Source: Bin55 sp965203735 (GTDB lineage: Bacteria; Pseudomonadota; Gammaproteobacteria; Pseudomonadales; Azotimanducaceae). From it: 64,000 nucleotides of DNA. How positions within the stretch are numbered: position 1 is the stretch's first letter; each line of letters begins with the position of its first letter. Below the pieces are notes generated by a model, which saw nothing but the letters and a program-made list of their open reading frames with translations, was not told where the DNA came from and made no database searches. Both the position numbers and the translations under genes were made by a program. Shown in pieces: positions 55,916 to 64,000 of the stretch. The stretch spans positions 3,410,001 through 3,474,000 of the forward strand of contig OZ241909.1 in assembly GCA_965203735.1 (NCBI GenBank), given 5' to 3'.

Positions 55916-56737
55916 ATGAGCAGTCAATCTCGAAGTTCACCTATCTCGATAAATACTCTCGCAAATCGCAAACGCGATGGACAGAAATTCGCCTGTCTGA
56001 CCTCATACGATGCTCTTTTTTCGGAATTAATCAGTTCTGTCGGTATCGAAGTCATGCTAGTGGGGGACTCGTTGGGAATGGTATTGCAGGGTCACGACAG
56101 CACTCTGCCTGTAACGCTGGACGACATGGTCTATCACATGAATTGTGTGCGCCGAGGTAATCAAGGAAGTCTGATCATGGCGGATCTACCGTTCATGAGC
56201 TATGCGTCCGCAAGTCAATCTTTAGAAAGTGCCGCAGCTCTCATGCGATGCGGCGCACACATGGTGAAACTCGAAGGGGGTGCATGGTTGGCGGAAAGTA
56301 CCCGTCTACTTCACGAAAGAGGGATACCAGTCTGTGCACACATGGGTCTCACCCCTCAATCAATAAACAGGTTTGGAGGCTTTCGAGTTCAAGGCCGAAA
56401 CCCTGAACAAGCGTCGTTAATGCTGGACGAAGCGCTTATCCTTGAAGACTCGGGAGCATCGGTGCTCCTACTCGAGTGCGTTCCGACAGAGCTAGGTCGA
56501 ACGATAACAGAACGATTGCAGGTTCCAGTGATTGGAATTGGAGCCGGTCCCCACACTGATGGCCAAATTATGGTCTTGCACGACATGCTTGGAATTACCC
56601 CATCTTCCATCAAGACGCCAAAGTTCGTCAAGAACTTTCTACTAGAAAGCAAAGAAGGCATTCGCGGTGCTCTCCAGGCATACGCTGACGCCGTGCGAGA
56701 AGGGACCTTTCCAGCACCGGAACACTGCTTCAATTGA
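55916..56737 (+). CDS. panB: 3-methyl-2-oxobutanoate hydroxymethyltransferase
   Basis: PanB makes ketopantoate from 2-oxoisovalerate and methylene-tetrahydrofolate in pantothenate synthesis. The 273-residue sequence has FACLTSYDALFSELI near 20-35, MLVGDSLGMVLQGHDSTLPVTLDDM near 43-68 with a metal-binding aspartate, MADLPFMSY, VKLEGG near 115, CAHMGLTPQS near 138, LLECVP near 180, and VIGIGAGPHTDGQIMVLHDMLG near 205-226. It begins 47 bp after pcnB and ends 6 bp before panC, forming a tight pair. It feeds CoaX at 14.4 kb. Confidence 0.96.
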   Translation: MSSQSRSSPISINTLANRKRDGQKFACLTSYDALFSELISSVGIEVMLVGDSLGMVLQGHDSTLPVTLDDMVYHMNCVRRGNQGSLIMADLPFMSYASASQSLESAAALMRCGAHMVKLEGGAWLAESTRLLHERGIPVCAHMGLTPQSINRFGGFRVQGRNPEQASLMLDEALILEDSGASVLLLECVPTELGRTITERLQVPVIGIGAGPHTDGQIMVLHDMLGITPSSIKTPKFVKNFLLESKEGIRGALQAYADAVREGTFPAPEHCFN

Positions 56738-56743
56738 GACAAC

Positions 56744-57589
56744 GTGGAATTCGTCACCACGAAAGCCCAATTGCGGAAGGCAAGAAACGCAGTCGATTCT
56801 ACGAGCAAGGTAGGCTTGGTCCCCACCATGGGGGGTCTTCACGAAGGACACCTAGCTCTTGTCGACACCGCTCGTTCTCGGTGTTCGCAGGTCATTGCTA
56901 CGATCTTCGTAAATCCTTTGCAATTCGGACCCAACGAGGACTTTGAGAGTTATCCGCGAGTACTGGAGAGAGATTCGGAATTACTCGAAAACAAAGGCGT
57001 GGACTTGTTGTTCGCGCCTTCTGTGCATGAAATGTACCCGAATGGAAGAGACGATCATACGGTCATTGCCCTGCCTCACCTGACAAACGTTCTTTGTGGA
57101 ACAAGCAGACCGGGGCACTTTGACGGAGTGGCAACGGTCGTAAGCAAACTCTTCCATCTAGTGCAACCACACGTCTCGTATTTCGGAGAAAAGGACTGGC
57201 AGCAAGTAACTCTCATCCAAGCAATGGTGTGTGACCTCGACTTTCCGATCGATATCGACGTAGTTCCTACGTTTCGCGACAGTCGAGGATTGGCTCTGTC
57301 AAGCCGAAATAGTTACTTGAACCAAGAACAGGCTGCAAAAGCACCATTGCTCTATTTGGCCCTGGTTCGAGTGCGAGACCAAGTTCTGCGTGGAGAGAAC
57401 AATTACTCGCTACTGGAATCCGATGCCACTCAATCTTTGGCCGATGCTGGATTCACTCCGGAGTACATATCGGTTCGGGAAGGTCGAACGTTGCGAGTCG
57501 CGGATTCTCAAAGCAGTGACCGCCGTGTATTTGGTGCCGCCCGACTAGGCGAAACCCGCCTGATCGACAACCTTGCGATAGATACGTGA
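56744..57589 (+). CDS. panC: Pantoate--beta-alanine ligase
   Basis: PanC joins pantoate and beta-alanine with ATP to form pantothenate. The 281-residue protein has GLVPTMGGLHEGHLALV near residues 25-41 (HIGH-type motif), TIFVNPLQFGPNEDFESYPR near 55-74, CGTSRPGHFDGVATVVSKLF near 118-137, YFGEKDWQQV near 147, and FRDSRGLALSSRNSYL near 178-193. The start is GTG at 56744, six bases after panB. The stop overlaps the pgi GTG start. PanD, which makes beta-alanine and follows panC in Pseudomonas, is not here. Confidence 0.96.
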   Translation: MEFVTTKAQLRKARNAVDSTSKVGLVPTMGGLHEGHLALVDTARSRCSQVIATIFVNPLQFGPNEDFESYPRVLERDSELLENKGVDLLFAPSVHEMYPNGRDDHTVIALPHLTNVLCGTSRPGHFDGVATVVSKLFHLVQPHVSYFGEKDWQQVTLIQAMVCDLDFPIDIDVVPTFRDSRGLALSSRNSYLNQEQAAKAPLLYLALVRVRDQVLRGENNYSLLESDATQSLADAGFTPEYISVREGRTLRVADSQSSDRRVFGAARLGETRLIDNLAIDT

Positions 57590-59178
57590 CGAAGAGTCGC
57601 ACGCCAGCAAATGCGGACCTCCGAAAGCTGGCTAAGCAGAGGATCGAACGAGAGGCCGTCCGCATCAGCAAGATTGCCCCTGCAAACCTCGTTCAAGCTC
57701 GCGATAAAACCGATCAGTTTCGCCGGCACACTCTGGGAATCCTCTTCGACTGGTCCAAGCAACGTATCGACTTCCAAGCCCTGTTGGCGTTGGAACACCT
57801 CGCCGAGACATGGGAACTTGACAAATTCCTGGCGTCAGTTGCCAATGGCGATGCTGTAAATAGCACCGAGAACCGAAGTGCACAGCACATGGCTCTTCGC
57901 GAACCACTTACTACAGCCAATTCATCGCAAGCCGAACCGCACTTTGCCTCGATTCGAAGGGAATTCTTGAATTTTGCAGATTCCGTGAGGAACGGAACGA
58001 TTAGAGGATTCAATGGTGATGTCTTCACCGACTTTGTGCACATAGGGATTGGCGGCTCGCACTTGGGACCCGCCTTGGTGTGCGAGGCACTAACCGGGGA
58101 CAGTCGAATGCGGGCACACTTTTGCTCAAATGCGGATCGCCGAGCTTTGCATGGGCTACTTCAAAAGGTTTCCCCAAATCGAACCATTTTCATTGTTGCC
58201 TCCAAGTCATACTCGACACACGAGACTCTAGAGAATGCAAGAAGTGTAAGAAGCTGGATGCACGAGCGGATCGAGCCATCCATGGATATTGCACAACACT
58301 TTGTTCACATTACAAGCAAAGCAAGTCTGGATGTAGGAAACGAGAAGGTCTTTCTCATACCGGAGACGGTGGGCGGCAGATTTAGCCTTTGGTCTGCGAT
58401 GGGATTGCCCATTGCTCTTGCAATCGGCTCGGCGAGTTTCTTGGATCTGCTCAAAGGCGCATACGAAATGGATCGCCATGTCCTAGAGTGCGAATTGCCC
58501 CAAAATGTGGCTGCTCGTACTGCATTGCTCGCATTGTGGAATGCAAACTATTTGGGGGCAGCAACACACCTTGTTCTTCCCTATGATTCAAGGCTCCGAT
58601 TGCTTCCCGCATACTGCCAACAGTTAGAAATGGAGAGCAACGGAAAGAGCGTTGGAATTGACAATGCACCCGTCCTCCAAAGCACGTCGCCCGTCGTTTG
58701 GGGCGGAATGGAAACCGACGGGCAGCATGCATGGCATCAGTTTCTTCATCAGGGCACCCAGAACTACAGTGCTGACATCATTGCCACGTTAGACTCTCTT
58801 CCTTCCACCCTTGATCAGGAAATTCACCAATGGATCTTGGCCAATGCTATTGGCCAAGGCTCTGTCATGCTGAAGGGTAGTGGGACGAGCACTACCGAAC
58901 TCTACAAGTCAATCGAAGGGAATCACGGATCCACACTGTTCCTCCTCGAGAAGCTTGACGCCCGAACGTTAGGAGTACTGCTTGCAATGTACGAACACAA
59001 GGTTGCATACTTGGGACACCTTTGGGGGGTGAATTCGTTCGACCAGTGGGGAGTGGAAGAAGGCAAGAGGATTGCCGGGCTTCTCAATGCTGCATTGCAG
59101 GGCGCAAACGACCGAGAAATCGATGACTCCACAGTAGAACTGGTTCGTACAATACGAGAGAGGTTCGGAACTCGCTAG
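57586..59178 (+). CDS. pgi: Glucose-6-phosphate isomerase
   Basis: Pgi interconverts glucose-6-phosphate and fructose-6-phosphate. The 530-residue sequence has DFVHIGIGGSHLGPALVCEAL near residue 146-166, VASKSYSTHETLENAR near 205-220, the active-site GGRFSLWSAMGLPIAL near 264-279, WGGMETDGQHAWHQFLHQGT near 368-388 with the catalytic glutamate and histidine, and NSFDQWGVEEGK near 483-494 with the catalytic lysine. The GTG start at 57586 overlaps the panC stop (GTGA). Somewhat shorter than the 549 residues of E. coli, but complete. Confidence 0.95.
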   Translation: MTKSRTPANADLRKLAKQRIEREAVRISKIAPANLVQARDKTDQFRRHTLGILFDWSKQRIDFQALLALEHLAETWELDKFLASVANGDAVNSTENRSAQHMALREPLTTANSSQAEPHFASIRREFLNFADSVRNGTIRGFNGDVFTDFVHIGIGGSHLGPALVCEALTGDSRMRAHFCSNADRRALHGLLQKVSPNRTIFIVASKSYSTHETLENARSVRSWMHERIEPSMDIAQHFVHITSKASLDVGNEKVFLIPETVGGRFSLWSAMGLPIALAIGSASFLDLLKGAYEMDRHVLECELPQNVAARTALLALWNANYLGAATHLVLPYDSRLRLLPAYCQQLEMESNGKSVGIDNAPVLQSTSPVVWGGMETDGQHAWHQFLHQGTQNYSADIIATLDSLPSTLDQEIHQWILANAIGQGSVMLKGSGTSTTELYKSIEGNHGSTLFLLEKLDARTLGVLLAMYEHKVAYLGHLWGVNSFDQWGVEEGKRIAGLLNAALQGANDREIDDSTVELVRTIRERFGTR

Positions 59179-59197
59179 TCCAACGGAGGTTGCGCCA

Positions 59198-61132
59198 ATG
59201 TCGGATGTATATCCCGTACCGGTTGACTTTGCCAAGAAGTGTCACATCGACCGCGAACAGTACGAAACACTCTATCGGCAATCATTGGACGATCCTCAGG
59301 GATTTTGGGGCGATCAGGCGCGAAAAAATCTCTCGTGGACACACCCTTTCGATCGGGTGTACGAAGCCTCTTTCGAGGATGGTCGGTTCGACTGGTTCAA
59401 AAACGGCAAACTCAACGCTTCTTATCAATGCATCGATCGCCACCTTGAAGCTCACGGTGATCGTACGGCCATCATCTGGGAGGGAGACGATACCTCCCTG
59501 CAGAAGCATATCTCCTACAACGAACTTCACAGGCAAGTCTGCAGACTTGCCAACGCACTAAGAGAGCGCAATGTGCGACGTGGGGACCGCGTTTGCATCT
59601 ACATGCCAATGATTCCTGAAGCCGCTTATGCAATGCTGGCATGCGCACGAATCGGAGCAATCCATAGTGTCGTTTTCGGCGGTTTCTCTTCGAACTCCCT
59701 TCGTGACCGCATCTTGGATTCGGACTGTCGAACAGTAATTACCGCCGACGAAGGCATTCGAGGCGGAAGGACAGTCCCACTAAAGACAAACACCAACGTT
59801 GCGCTTGAAGAGTGTCCAAACGTCCACACCGTTCTTACGGTTCGAAGAACTGGTGCAGACATTGAAATGGTTCCCAACCGAGATCTCTGGTACCACGAAG
59901 TCGTCGACCGCCAGAGCGATGATTGCGAACCAGAACCCATGGATTCCGAGAGTCCGCTCTTCATTCTCTACACCTCGGGTAGCACCGGTAAACCCAAAGG
60001 CGTGCAACACGGAACCGCTGGGTACATGCTTCACGCAATGCTGACCCACAAGTTCATTTTCGACTACCACAAAGAAGATATCTACTGGTGCACCGCCGAT
60101 GTGGGCTGGATCACAGGACATTCGTACATCGTTTACGGACCTCTCGCAAATTGCGCTACCACATTGATGTTCGAAGGCGTTCCAACCTTCCCAGATGCGT
60201 CCCGGTTCTGGCAAGTTGTTGACAAGTATTCGGTAAATATCTTCTACACCGCTCCCACCGCCATCCGCCAACTTATGGCACTCGGCGACGACTATGTCCA
60301 AAACACCTCAAGGAGTTCGCTTCGACTGCTCGGAACTGTTGGTGAACCAATCAATCCTGAGGCATGGGAGTGGTATCACGGCGTAGTGGGCGATCGCCGA
60401 TGCCCGATTGTTGACACTTGGTGGCAAACCGAGACCGGTGGAATCATGATTTCGCCGTTACCTGGGGCCACCGATCTCAAGCCGGGATCTGTAACTCGAC
60501 CCTTCTTTGGCGTGAAGCCCGAACTCATGGATGACAACGGAACGGTCATTCAAGACACCGAAGCGACTGGAAACTTGGTCTTGACCCAACCCTGGCCAGG
60601 TCAAATTCGTTCTGTTTACGGAGACCACCAGCGAGTAATCGACACTTATTACTCTCGGTTTCCCGGTGTTTACTTCACCGGAGACGGAGCCCGTCGCGAC
60701 AAAGAGGGATACTTGTGGATAACGGGCCGGGTCGATGATGTCATCAATGTCTCGGGTCACCGGCTAGGCACAGCGGAAATCGAAAGTGCGCTAGTCCTTC
60801 ACGAGTGCGTCGCTGAAGCCGCAGTGGTTGGATCGCCACACGAAATAAAAGGTGAGTCGATCTATGCGTTCGTAACTACCATGACTAGCGTTCAGCCGAC
60901 CGAGGAACTAAGGCAGGAGCTTCTCCAACTCGTAAGAAGTGAGATCGGTCCCATTGCACGACCTGATGCGATTCAATGGGCACCAGGATTGCCGAAGACT
61001 CGCTCAGGCAAGATCATGCGCAGAATTTTGCGCAAGATCGCTGCAAACGACGTCGAGGACTTGGGTGATACGTCAACTCTCGCAGATCCTTCGGTTGTAG
61101 ATGACCTAGTGACCAACCGAATGTCCAATTAA
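59198..61132 (+). CDS. acs: Acetyl-CoA synthetase (AMP-forming)
   Basis: Acs activates acetate to acetyl-CoA via acetyl-AMP, allowing growth on acetate. The 644-residue enzyme (E. coli 652) has SVVFGGFSSNSLRDR near 158, the P-loop-like YTSGSTGKPKGVQHG near 258-272, WCTADVGWITGHSYIVYGPL, DTWWQTETGG near 407-416, YFTGDGARRDKEGYLWITGRVDDVINVSGHR near 490-520, and the regulatory-lysine motif PKTRSGKIMRRILRK near 597-611, which is acetylated in homologues. GGAGG-like AACGGAGG precedes the ATG. Last gene of the conserved dksA-to-acs region. Confidence 0.96.
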   Translation: MSDVYPVPVDFAKKCHIDREQYETLYRQSLDDPQGFWGDQARKNLSWTHPFDRVYEASFEDGRFDWFKNGKLNASYQCIDRHLEAHGDRTAIIWEGDDTSLQKHISYNELHRQVCRLANALRERNVRRGDRVCIYMPMIPEAAYAMLACARIGAIHSVVFGGFSSNSLRDRILDSDCRTVITADEGIRGGRTVPLKTNTNVALEECPNVHTVLTVRRTGADIEMVPNRDLWYHEVVDRQSDDCEPEPMDSESPLFILYTSGSTGKPKGVQHGTAGYMLHAMLTHKFIFDYHKEDIYWCTADVGWITGHSYIVYGPLANCATTLMFEGVPTFPDASRFWQVVDKYSVNIFYTAPTAIRQLMALGDDYVQNTSRSSLRLLGTVGEPINPEAWEWYHGVVGDRRCPIVDTWWQTETGGIMISPLPGATDLKPGSVTRPFFGVKPELMDDNGTVIQDTEATGNLVLTQPWPGQIRSVYGDHQRVIDTYYSRFPGVYFTGDGARRDKEGYLWITGRVDDVINVSGHRLGTAEIESALVLHECVAEAAVVGSPHEIKGESIYAFVTTMTSVQPTEELRQELLQLVRSEIGPIARPDAIQWAPGLPKTRSGKIMRRILRKIAANDVEDLGDTSTLADPSVVDDLVTNRMSN

Positions 61133-61286
61133 GAAAAGGAACTGTACTACTCGCTAAGACCCTCATCTGCAACGGATTGATCCGAGCGAGGGGTCGTCGG
61201 TTTCGGTTGAAGGTTCCAGATTGCGTATGTGCTGAAATCGAAAACCAGTCAGCTACACAAGCCTCCACTCTGCAACAAAAAGCCCA

Positions 61287-61721
61287 CTAACGATATGCGT
61301 GGCGTTCTCTCGGCTCTGCGGCACCAAGTCTTATTAGGACTCCTCCTATGAGAACCGTTGAGAGAAACAACGAAACAAACCAACTAGTAAGCCAAATTGC
61401 CCCAATGTAGTCGTCATCATTTCCGTAAGTTGGCATAAGCACAACCAAGAAAGTAGATGTAACAAAACCCAAGATTGCCGCAGCTAAGCATGCTCCCATC
61501 ACAAGAGTTCCACATTTCGCAGCTCTATTCTTCGCAGTTAGAACGACCAGAGTGATGAACACTATCGAGAATGCCACCGCAACTGAACCCAGAGAAAGAC
61601 CAAGTTCCGCTAAGTCTCTCCCTATTTTCAAGTCACTTGTGCTTGTGACTACAGTGATTACACCTGTCGCCATACCGATTAGAGCACCTATGATGACAAG
61701 TGTGATTCCAGTCGCCTTCAT
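61287..61721 (-). CDS. Small four-helix membrane protein, unknown function
   Basis: The protein is about 144 residues with four hydrophobic helices (residues ~4-25, 39-58, 70-93 and 108-130) and a short charged tail (GAAEPRERHAYR). No family is recognised. The frame opens at 61751, but the ATG at 61719-61721 puts the first helix at the N-terminus and is the likelier start. It is convergent with acs and divergent from the next small membrane-protein gene, with a 439-bp gap. The two proteins have similar size and topology but no obvious sequence identity. Confidence 0.55.
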   Translation of the reverse strand: MKATGITLVIIGALIGMATGVITVVTSTSDLKIGRDLAELGLSLGSVAVAFSIVFITLVVLTAKNRAAKCGTLVMGACLAAAILGFVTSTFLVVLMPTYGNDDDYIGAIWLTSWFVSLFLSTVLIGGVLIRLGAAEPRERHAYR

Positions 61722-61751
61722 TGTCAGATCCGGAAAGCTAGAGCCATACAA

Positions 61752-62160
61752 CTATCCTCAGACTGTGTCTATTCTTCTTCAATAACTGCAAAAGTGCAAC
61801 AGCCTTGGGACGAAAGCAAGCCACGAGATGGCTTGATGTTGGTTCTGAGAAGACTTGTGTGGAAAAAGTTCGTTAGCTCCAAAAGACATGAGCGGCACCT
61901 CATCATGCGTATATGAAGGCACAGGGATGTTTCAAGGAAATGCGTCGGTGGGGGAACCTGTGCAATTTCGTTGGTAATAGCATGGATTCATTGGAGTCAC
62001 CCTGATCTCAAGTACGGTCTTATGAAACGCGTCAGCAAGCCTCATGTAAGCTATGGTTTCTAGTTGGTGCAAACCAGTAAGACAAGATCGTGACGGTCCG
62101 CGAATTGGATATTGGGTGTAGAACCATGAACACAGTGACAAGTCTGGCATATCAGCTGTA
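61752..62160. other. Gene-free region between two divergent small membrane-protein genes
   Basis: About 400 bp. No promoter consensus, repeat or RNA gene was recognised. A minus-strand frame (61932-62333) overlaps the downstream gene and looks like its shadow. Confidence 0.4.
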
Positions 62161-62571
62161 ATGGAACAGGGACGACGCGCACCCGTACTCGTCGGAGCAG
62201 CGATATTCAATTTTGTCGGAGTATTCTCAATGGCCATCAGCGCAATTGCGCTCAGATACGGAGAGAATTCGGCACTGTTCGGGTTGGGGCTAGGTTGTAT
62301 CGAGCTAGTAATTGCGATGGTGTCCATCGCCACCGTAGCTCAAGTTGGCAATCCTAGTCTCAAGACTCAAGGAATGTTGTTAGTCGGGAGTTCAATATCG
62401 GGAGCTTGTATTGTGATAGCGTGTTTGGTCGGAGCCTTCCTTGCCCGCTCGTCTGATTGGGTCTATGAATCAATTATTGAGATCACTGGCTATGCATTCG
62501 TCGGGTTCCTAATTCTCTTGTTCTTCGTCGGCATCGCTACTATTCGAGATGCCAAGGAACGGATCCTTTAG
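62161..62571 (+). CDS. Small four-helix membrane protein, unknown function
   Basis: This 136-residue protein has four hydrophobic segments (about residues 9-31, 38-61, 73-94 and 110-126) and ends in a charged tail (TIRDAKERIL). No family recognised. No strong ribosome site was seen before the ATG, so the exact start is uncertain. Similar in size and layout to the product of 61287-61721, which is divergent from it. Confidence 0.5.
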   Translation: MEQGRRAPVLVGAAIFNFVGVFSMAISAIALRYGENSALFGLGLGCIELVIAMVSIATVAQVGNPSLKTQGMLLVGSSISGACIVIACLVGAFLARSSDWVYESIIEITGYAFVGFLILLFFVGIATIRDAKERIL

Positions 62572-62737
62572 TCGCTTCGGTTCTCGAGATGACTCTGCAC
62601 TTTTTGAAGTCGTAGACGTACGTTGTAAATAGCCTGGCAAAAGTAATAACCCTCAAACAGCTCTCCTACGCCAATGTAGCAAAGTCTGTCACTTCAGCAA
62701 CTCGTCTCGTGGTGACGATTTGAGAGGAGAAGATTGG

Positions 62738-63637
62738 CTACCCGAGATAGACCTGCTCGTTGTGCCACGATAGGGACTCTATAGAGGGTCTGCTCTTTAG
62801 CTCGCTAGGAACGTAGAGTTCGCGTCCGCCGAGCTGATAGTACTCCCGACCGTTCTCAAACTCCTCTCGGATGCGCCTGCTCACGACAAGCTTCAATTTC
62901 GGATCTACCGTAACGTAGCCGAGGTCAAATAATCTGTGAATGTCTCGTCTTAGTAGTAGACCGTTGGATAGCTCGTTTTCTCCACCCTGCTTATAGGGCT
63001 TTATATGCGCTGCCTCCAGTGCAGGCAAAGTACGTTCGCGGGTGACAACACACCTTCGTCGATAGTTCTCAACTACATCGCTTCGGAACACGCCTTGACC
63101 GACTCTTGGGTAGACCAACTGCGGTTTTCCTGTCTTTATCACATTTGAGACTTCAGTGGCTACTCGTTGACTTTGTAAACGTTGAATTAACTGGTCCCAA
63201 ATATGCCGTCCATCCGCATGCTTTGTGTCATAGGTCTTAAGACTTTGGATGCCTCTGGACCAATTTGGTATGTCTATTGGAGCACTTGGAAAAAAGAATG
63301 GAGAGTTCAGGACAATACAACCAATAGCAGTATTTGGACCCCTAAACCAATCATATTGGCCCATTCTCCCGAGCATCTCGTACTCAGACGTTGCACCATT
63401 TCCGGTACCGAACAATTGCCACGCCAAGAAGCACTCCATTCTGCGCCATCTTGAGAAGATTCCACCTCCTACAACCCCACGGCTTCCTGTTTTTGCTTTA
63501 AACAGAAAGAAACCCCCAGAGGACAGCGCTCTAAACTTCTGAGTTGCCGAGCGCCAAAAATTGATCTCGTCGTGAGTCTGGTTGTTGTTGAGAAAGTTGA
63601 ACCAAAGCGAGTCGGTAGGAGCTACAGCAATCTTCAT
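62738..63637 (-). CDS. HNH endonuclease with N-terminal sensor-like domain (predicted restriction endonuclease)
   Basis: The C-terminal part (about residues 185-265) is an HNH nuclease: CVVTRER, then ALEAAHIKPYKQGG with the catalytic histidine, NGLLLRRDIHRLFD with the asparagine and last histidine, an HNH_2-type layout. The N-terminal ~170 residues (INFWRSATQKFRAL, GGFFLFKAK, GGIFSRW, WQLFGTGNGA, GCIVLNSPFFFP) match what I remember of predicted restriction endonucleases in which a PUA/EVE-like domain may read modified bases. No methyltransferase is nearby, so a modification-dependent (type IV-like) nuclease is plausible. AGTAAGGAGTAGGA precedes the ATG. It follows pnp by 67 bp on the same strand and may be read through from it. 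Confidence 0.75.
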   Translation of the reverse strand: MKIAVAPTDSLWFNFLNNNQTHDEINFWRSATQKFRALSSGGFFLFKAKTGSRGVVGGGIFSRWRRMECFLAWQLFGTGNGATSEYEMLGRMGQYDWFRGPNTAIGCIVLNSPFFFPSAPIDIPNWSRGIQSLKTYDTKHADGRHIWDQLIQRLQSQRVATEVSNVIKTGKPQLVYPRVGQGVFRSDVVENYRRRCVVTRERTLPALEAAHIKPYKQGGENELSNGLLLRRDIHRLFDLGYVTVDPKLKLVVSRRIREEFENGREYYQLGGRELYVPSELKSRPSIESLSWHNEQVYLG

Positions 63638-63704
63638 TCCTACTCCTTACTCCGCTAATTCGATCGGTGGACTCGTACCGTATTTTCCAACTCGAATGCC
63701 TTGG

Positions 63705-64000
63705 TTAGTTTGCGGCGTTAACGTCCTTCATCGAAAGAGACACGCGTCCGCCCTGCTGGATCTCCAACACAACAACATCCACTTCCTGCCCTTCCTTGAG
63801 GTAGTCCGATACTCTCTCGACGCGACCTTGCGCAATCTTGGAAATGTGAACCAGCCCGTCTTTGCCAGGAAGAATGTTCACGAACGCCCCGAAATCCTTG
63901 ATGGTCTTTACTTCGCCTCTATAGACCTTGCCAACTTCAGGCTCTTCCGTGAGAGAGGCAATCATTCGTTTCGCGATTGTGGCAGACTCTGAAGACTCCG
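63705..64000 (-). CDS. pnp: Polyribonucleotide nucleotidyltransferase, C-terminal S1 domain (5' part outside window)
   Basis: PNPase degrades RNA 3' to 5' by phosphorolysis and is part of the RNA degradosome. The frame runs through the right edge of the window on the minus strand and ends at 63705. The visible ~97 residues contain the end of the KH domain region and the whole S1 domain: VGKVYRGEVKTIKDFGAFV, GKDGLVHISKIAQGRV, YLKEGQEVDVVVLEI and GRVSLSMKDV. This matches the tail of E. coli PNPase closely. An internal ATG at 63963-63965 is not the start. The catalytic RNase PH domains lie outside the window. Confidence 0.92.
   Translation of the reverse strand, partial: ESSESATIAKRMIASLTEEPEVGKVYRGEVKTIKDFGAFVNILPGKDGLVHISKIAQGRVERVSDYLKEGQEVDVVVLEIQQGGRVSLSMKDVNAAN

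Noticed and set aside
61932..62333. 133-codon minus-strand frame overlapping the small membrane-protein gene
   Set aside because: Shadow of the plus-strand gene at 62161; Pro/Ser/Thr-rich with no ribosome site.

Overview
The window looks like a chromosomal segment of a free-living, probably marine, gammaproteobacterium with roughly balanced base composition. Several gene orders match those I know from Pseudomonas and relatives: tyrS / M23 peptidase / anmK / erpA, and dksA / gluQ / cbrB-type regulator / pcnB / panB / panC / pgi / acs. The rRNA operon has the usual 16S-tRNA-Ile-tRNA-Ala-23S-5S order. Species cannot be named from the sequence alone.

Layout. 1-4.7 kb: tail of an unknown gene, lnt, a Cys/Met-metabolism PLP enzyme and an FAD amine/amino-acid oxidase, then tRNA-Thr with its own promoter. 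5.2-12.3 kb: an unrecognised exported protein, a DUF2089 regulator coupled to a small membrane protein, an N-acyl-D-amino-acid deacylase, and an exported DUF1501/DUF1800 pair. 12.4-16.1 kb: leftward operon birA-coaX-phyH-alr. 16.2-18.8 kb: a VOC protein and a DsbD/ScsB-type electron transporter. 18.9-32.5 kb, all leftward: the most unusual block. It holds three exported thioredoxin-fold (TlpA) proteins, two of them lipoproteins, two large TonB-dependent receptors with acidic N-terminal extensions, and a decayed copy of a fourth TlpA lipoprotein. 32.8-33.9 kb: an FG-GAP-like exported protein. 34.0-39.6 kb: the leftward rRNA operon with promoter, boxA sites and terminator. 39.7-49.8 kb: tyrS, M23 peptidase, anmK, erpA, a ClC channel/transporter, hemJ, hemL, a PfkB kinase and sfsA. 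49.9-61.1 kb: DksA with a very long histone-like tail, gluQ without a normal start codon, a degenerate sigma-54-activator-like regulator, a Nudix hydrolase, pcnB, panB, panC, pgi and acs. 61.3-64 kb: two small membrane proteins, an HNH nuclease and the 3' end of pnp.

How the genes may work together. DsbD could supply reducing power across the inner membrane to periplasmic or outer-membrane TlpA proteins, which sit beside two outer-membrane receptors. I read 16.6-32.5 kb as a candidate envelope thiol-redox and uptake module; this is inference. Other units are core functions: envelope maturation (lnt, alr, M23, anmK), cofactors (birA, coaX, panB, panC, hemJ, hemL, erpA), RNA and translation (rrn, tyrS, gluQ, pcnB, pnp, dksA) and central carbon (pgi, acs).
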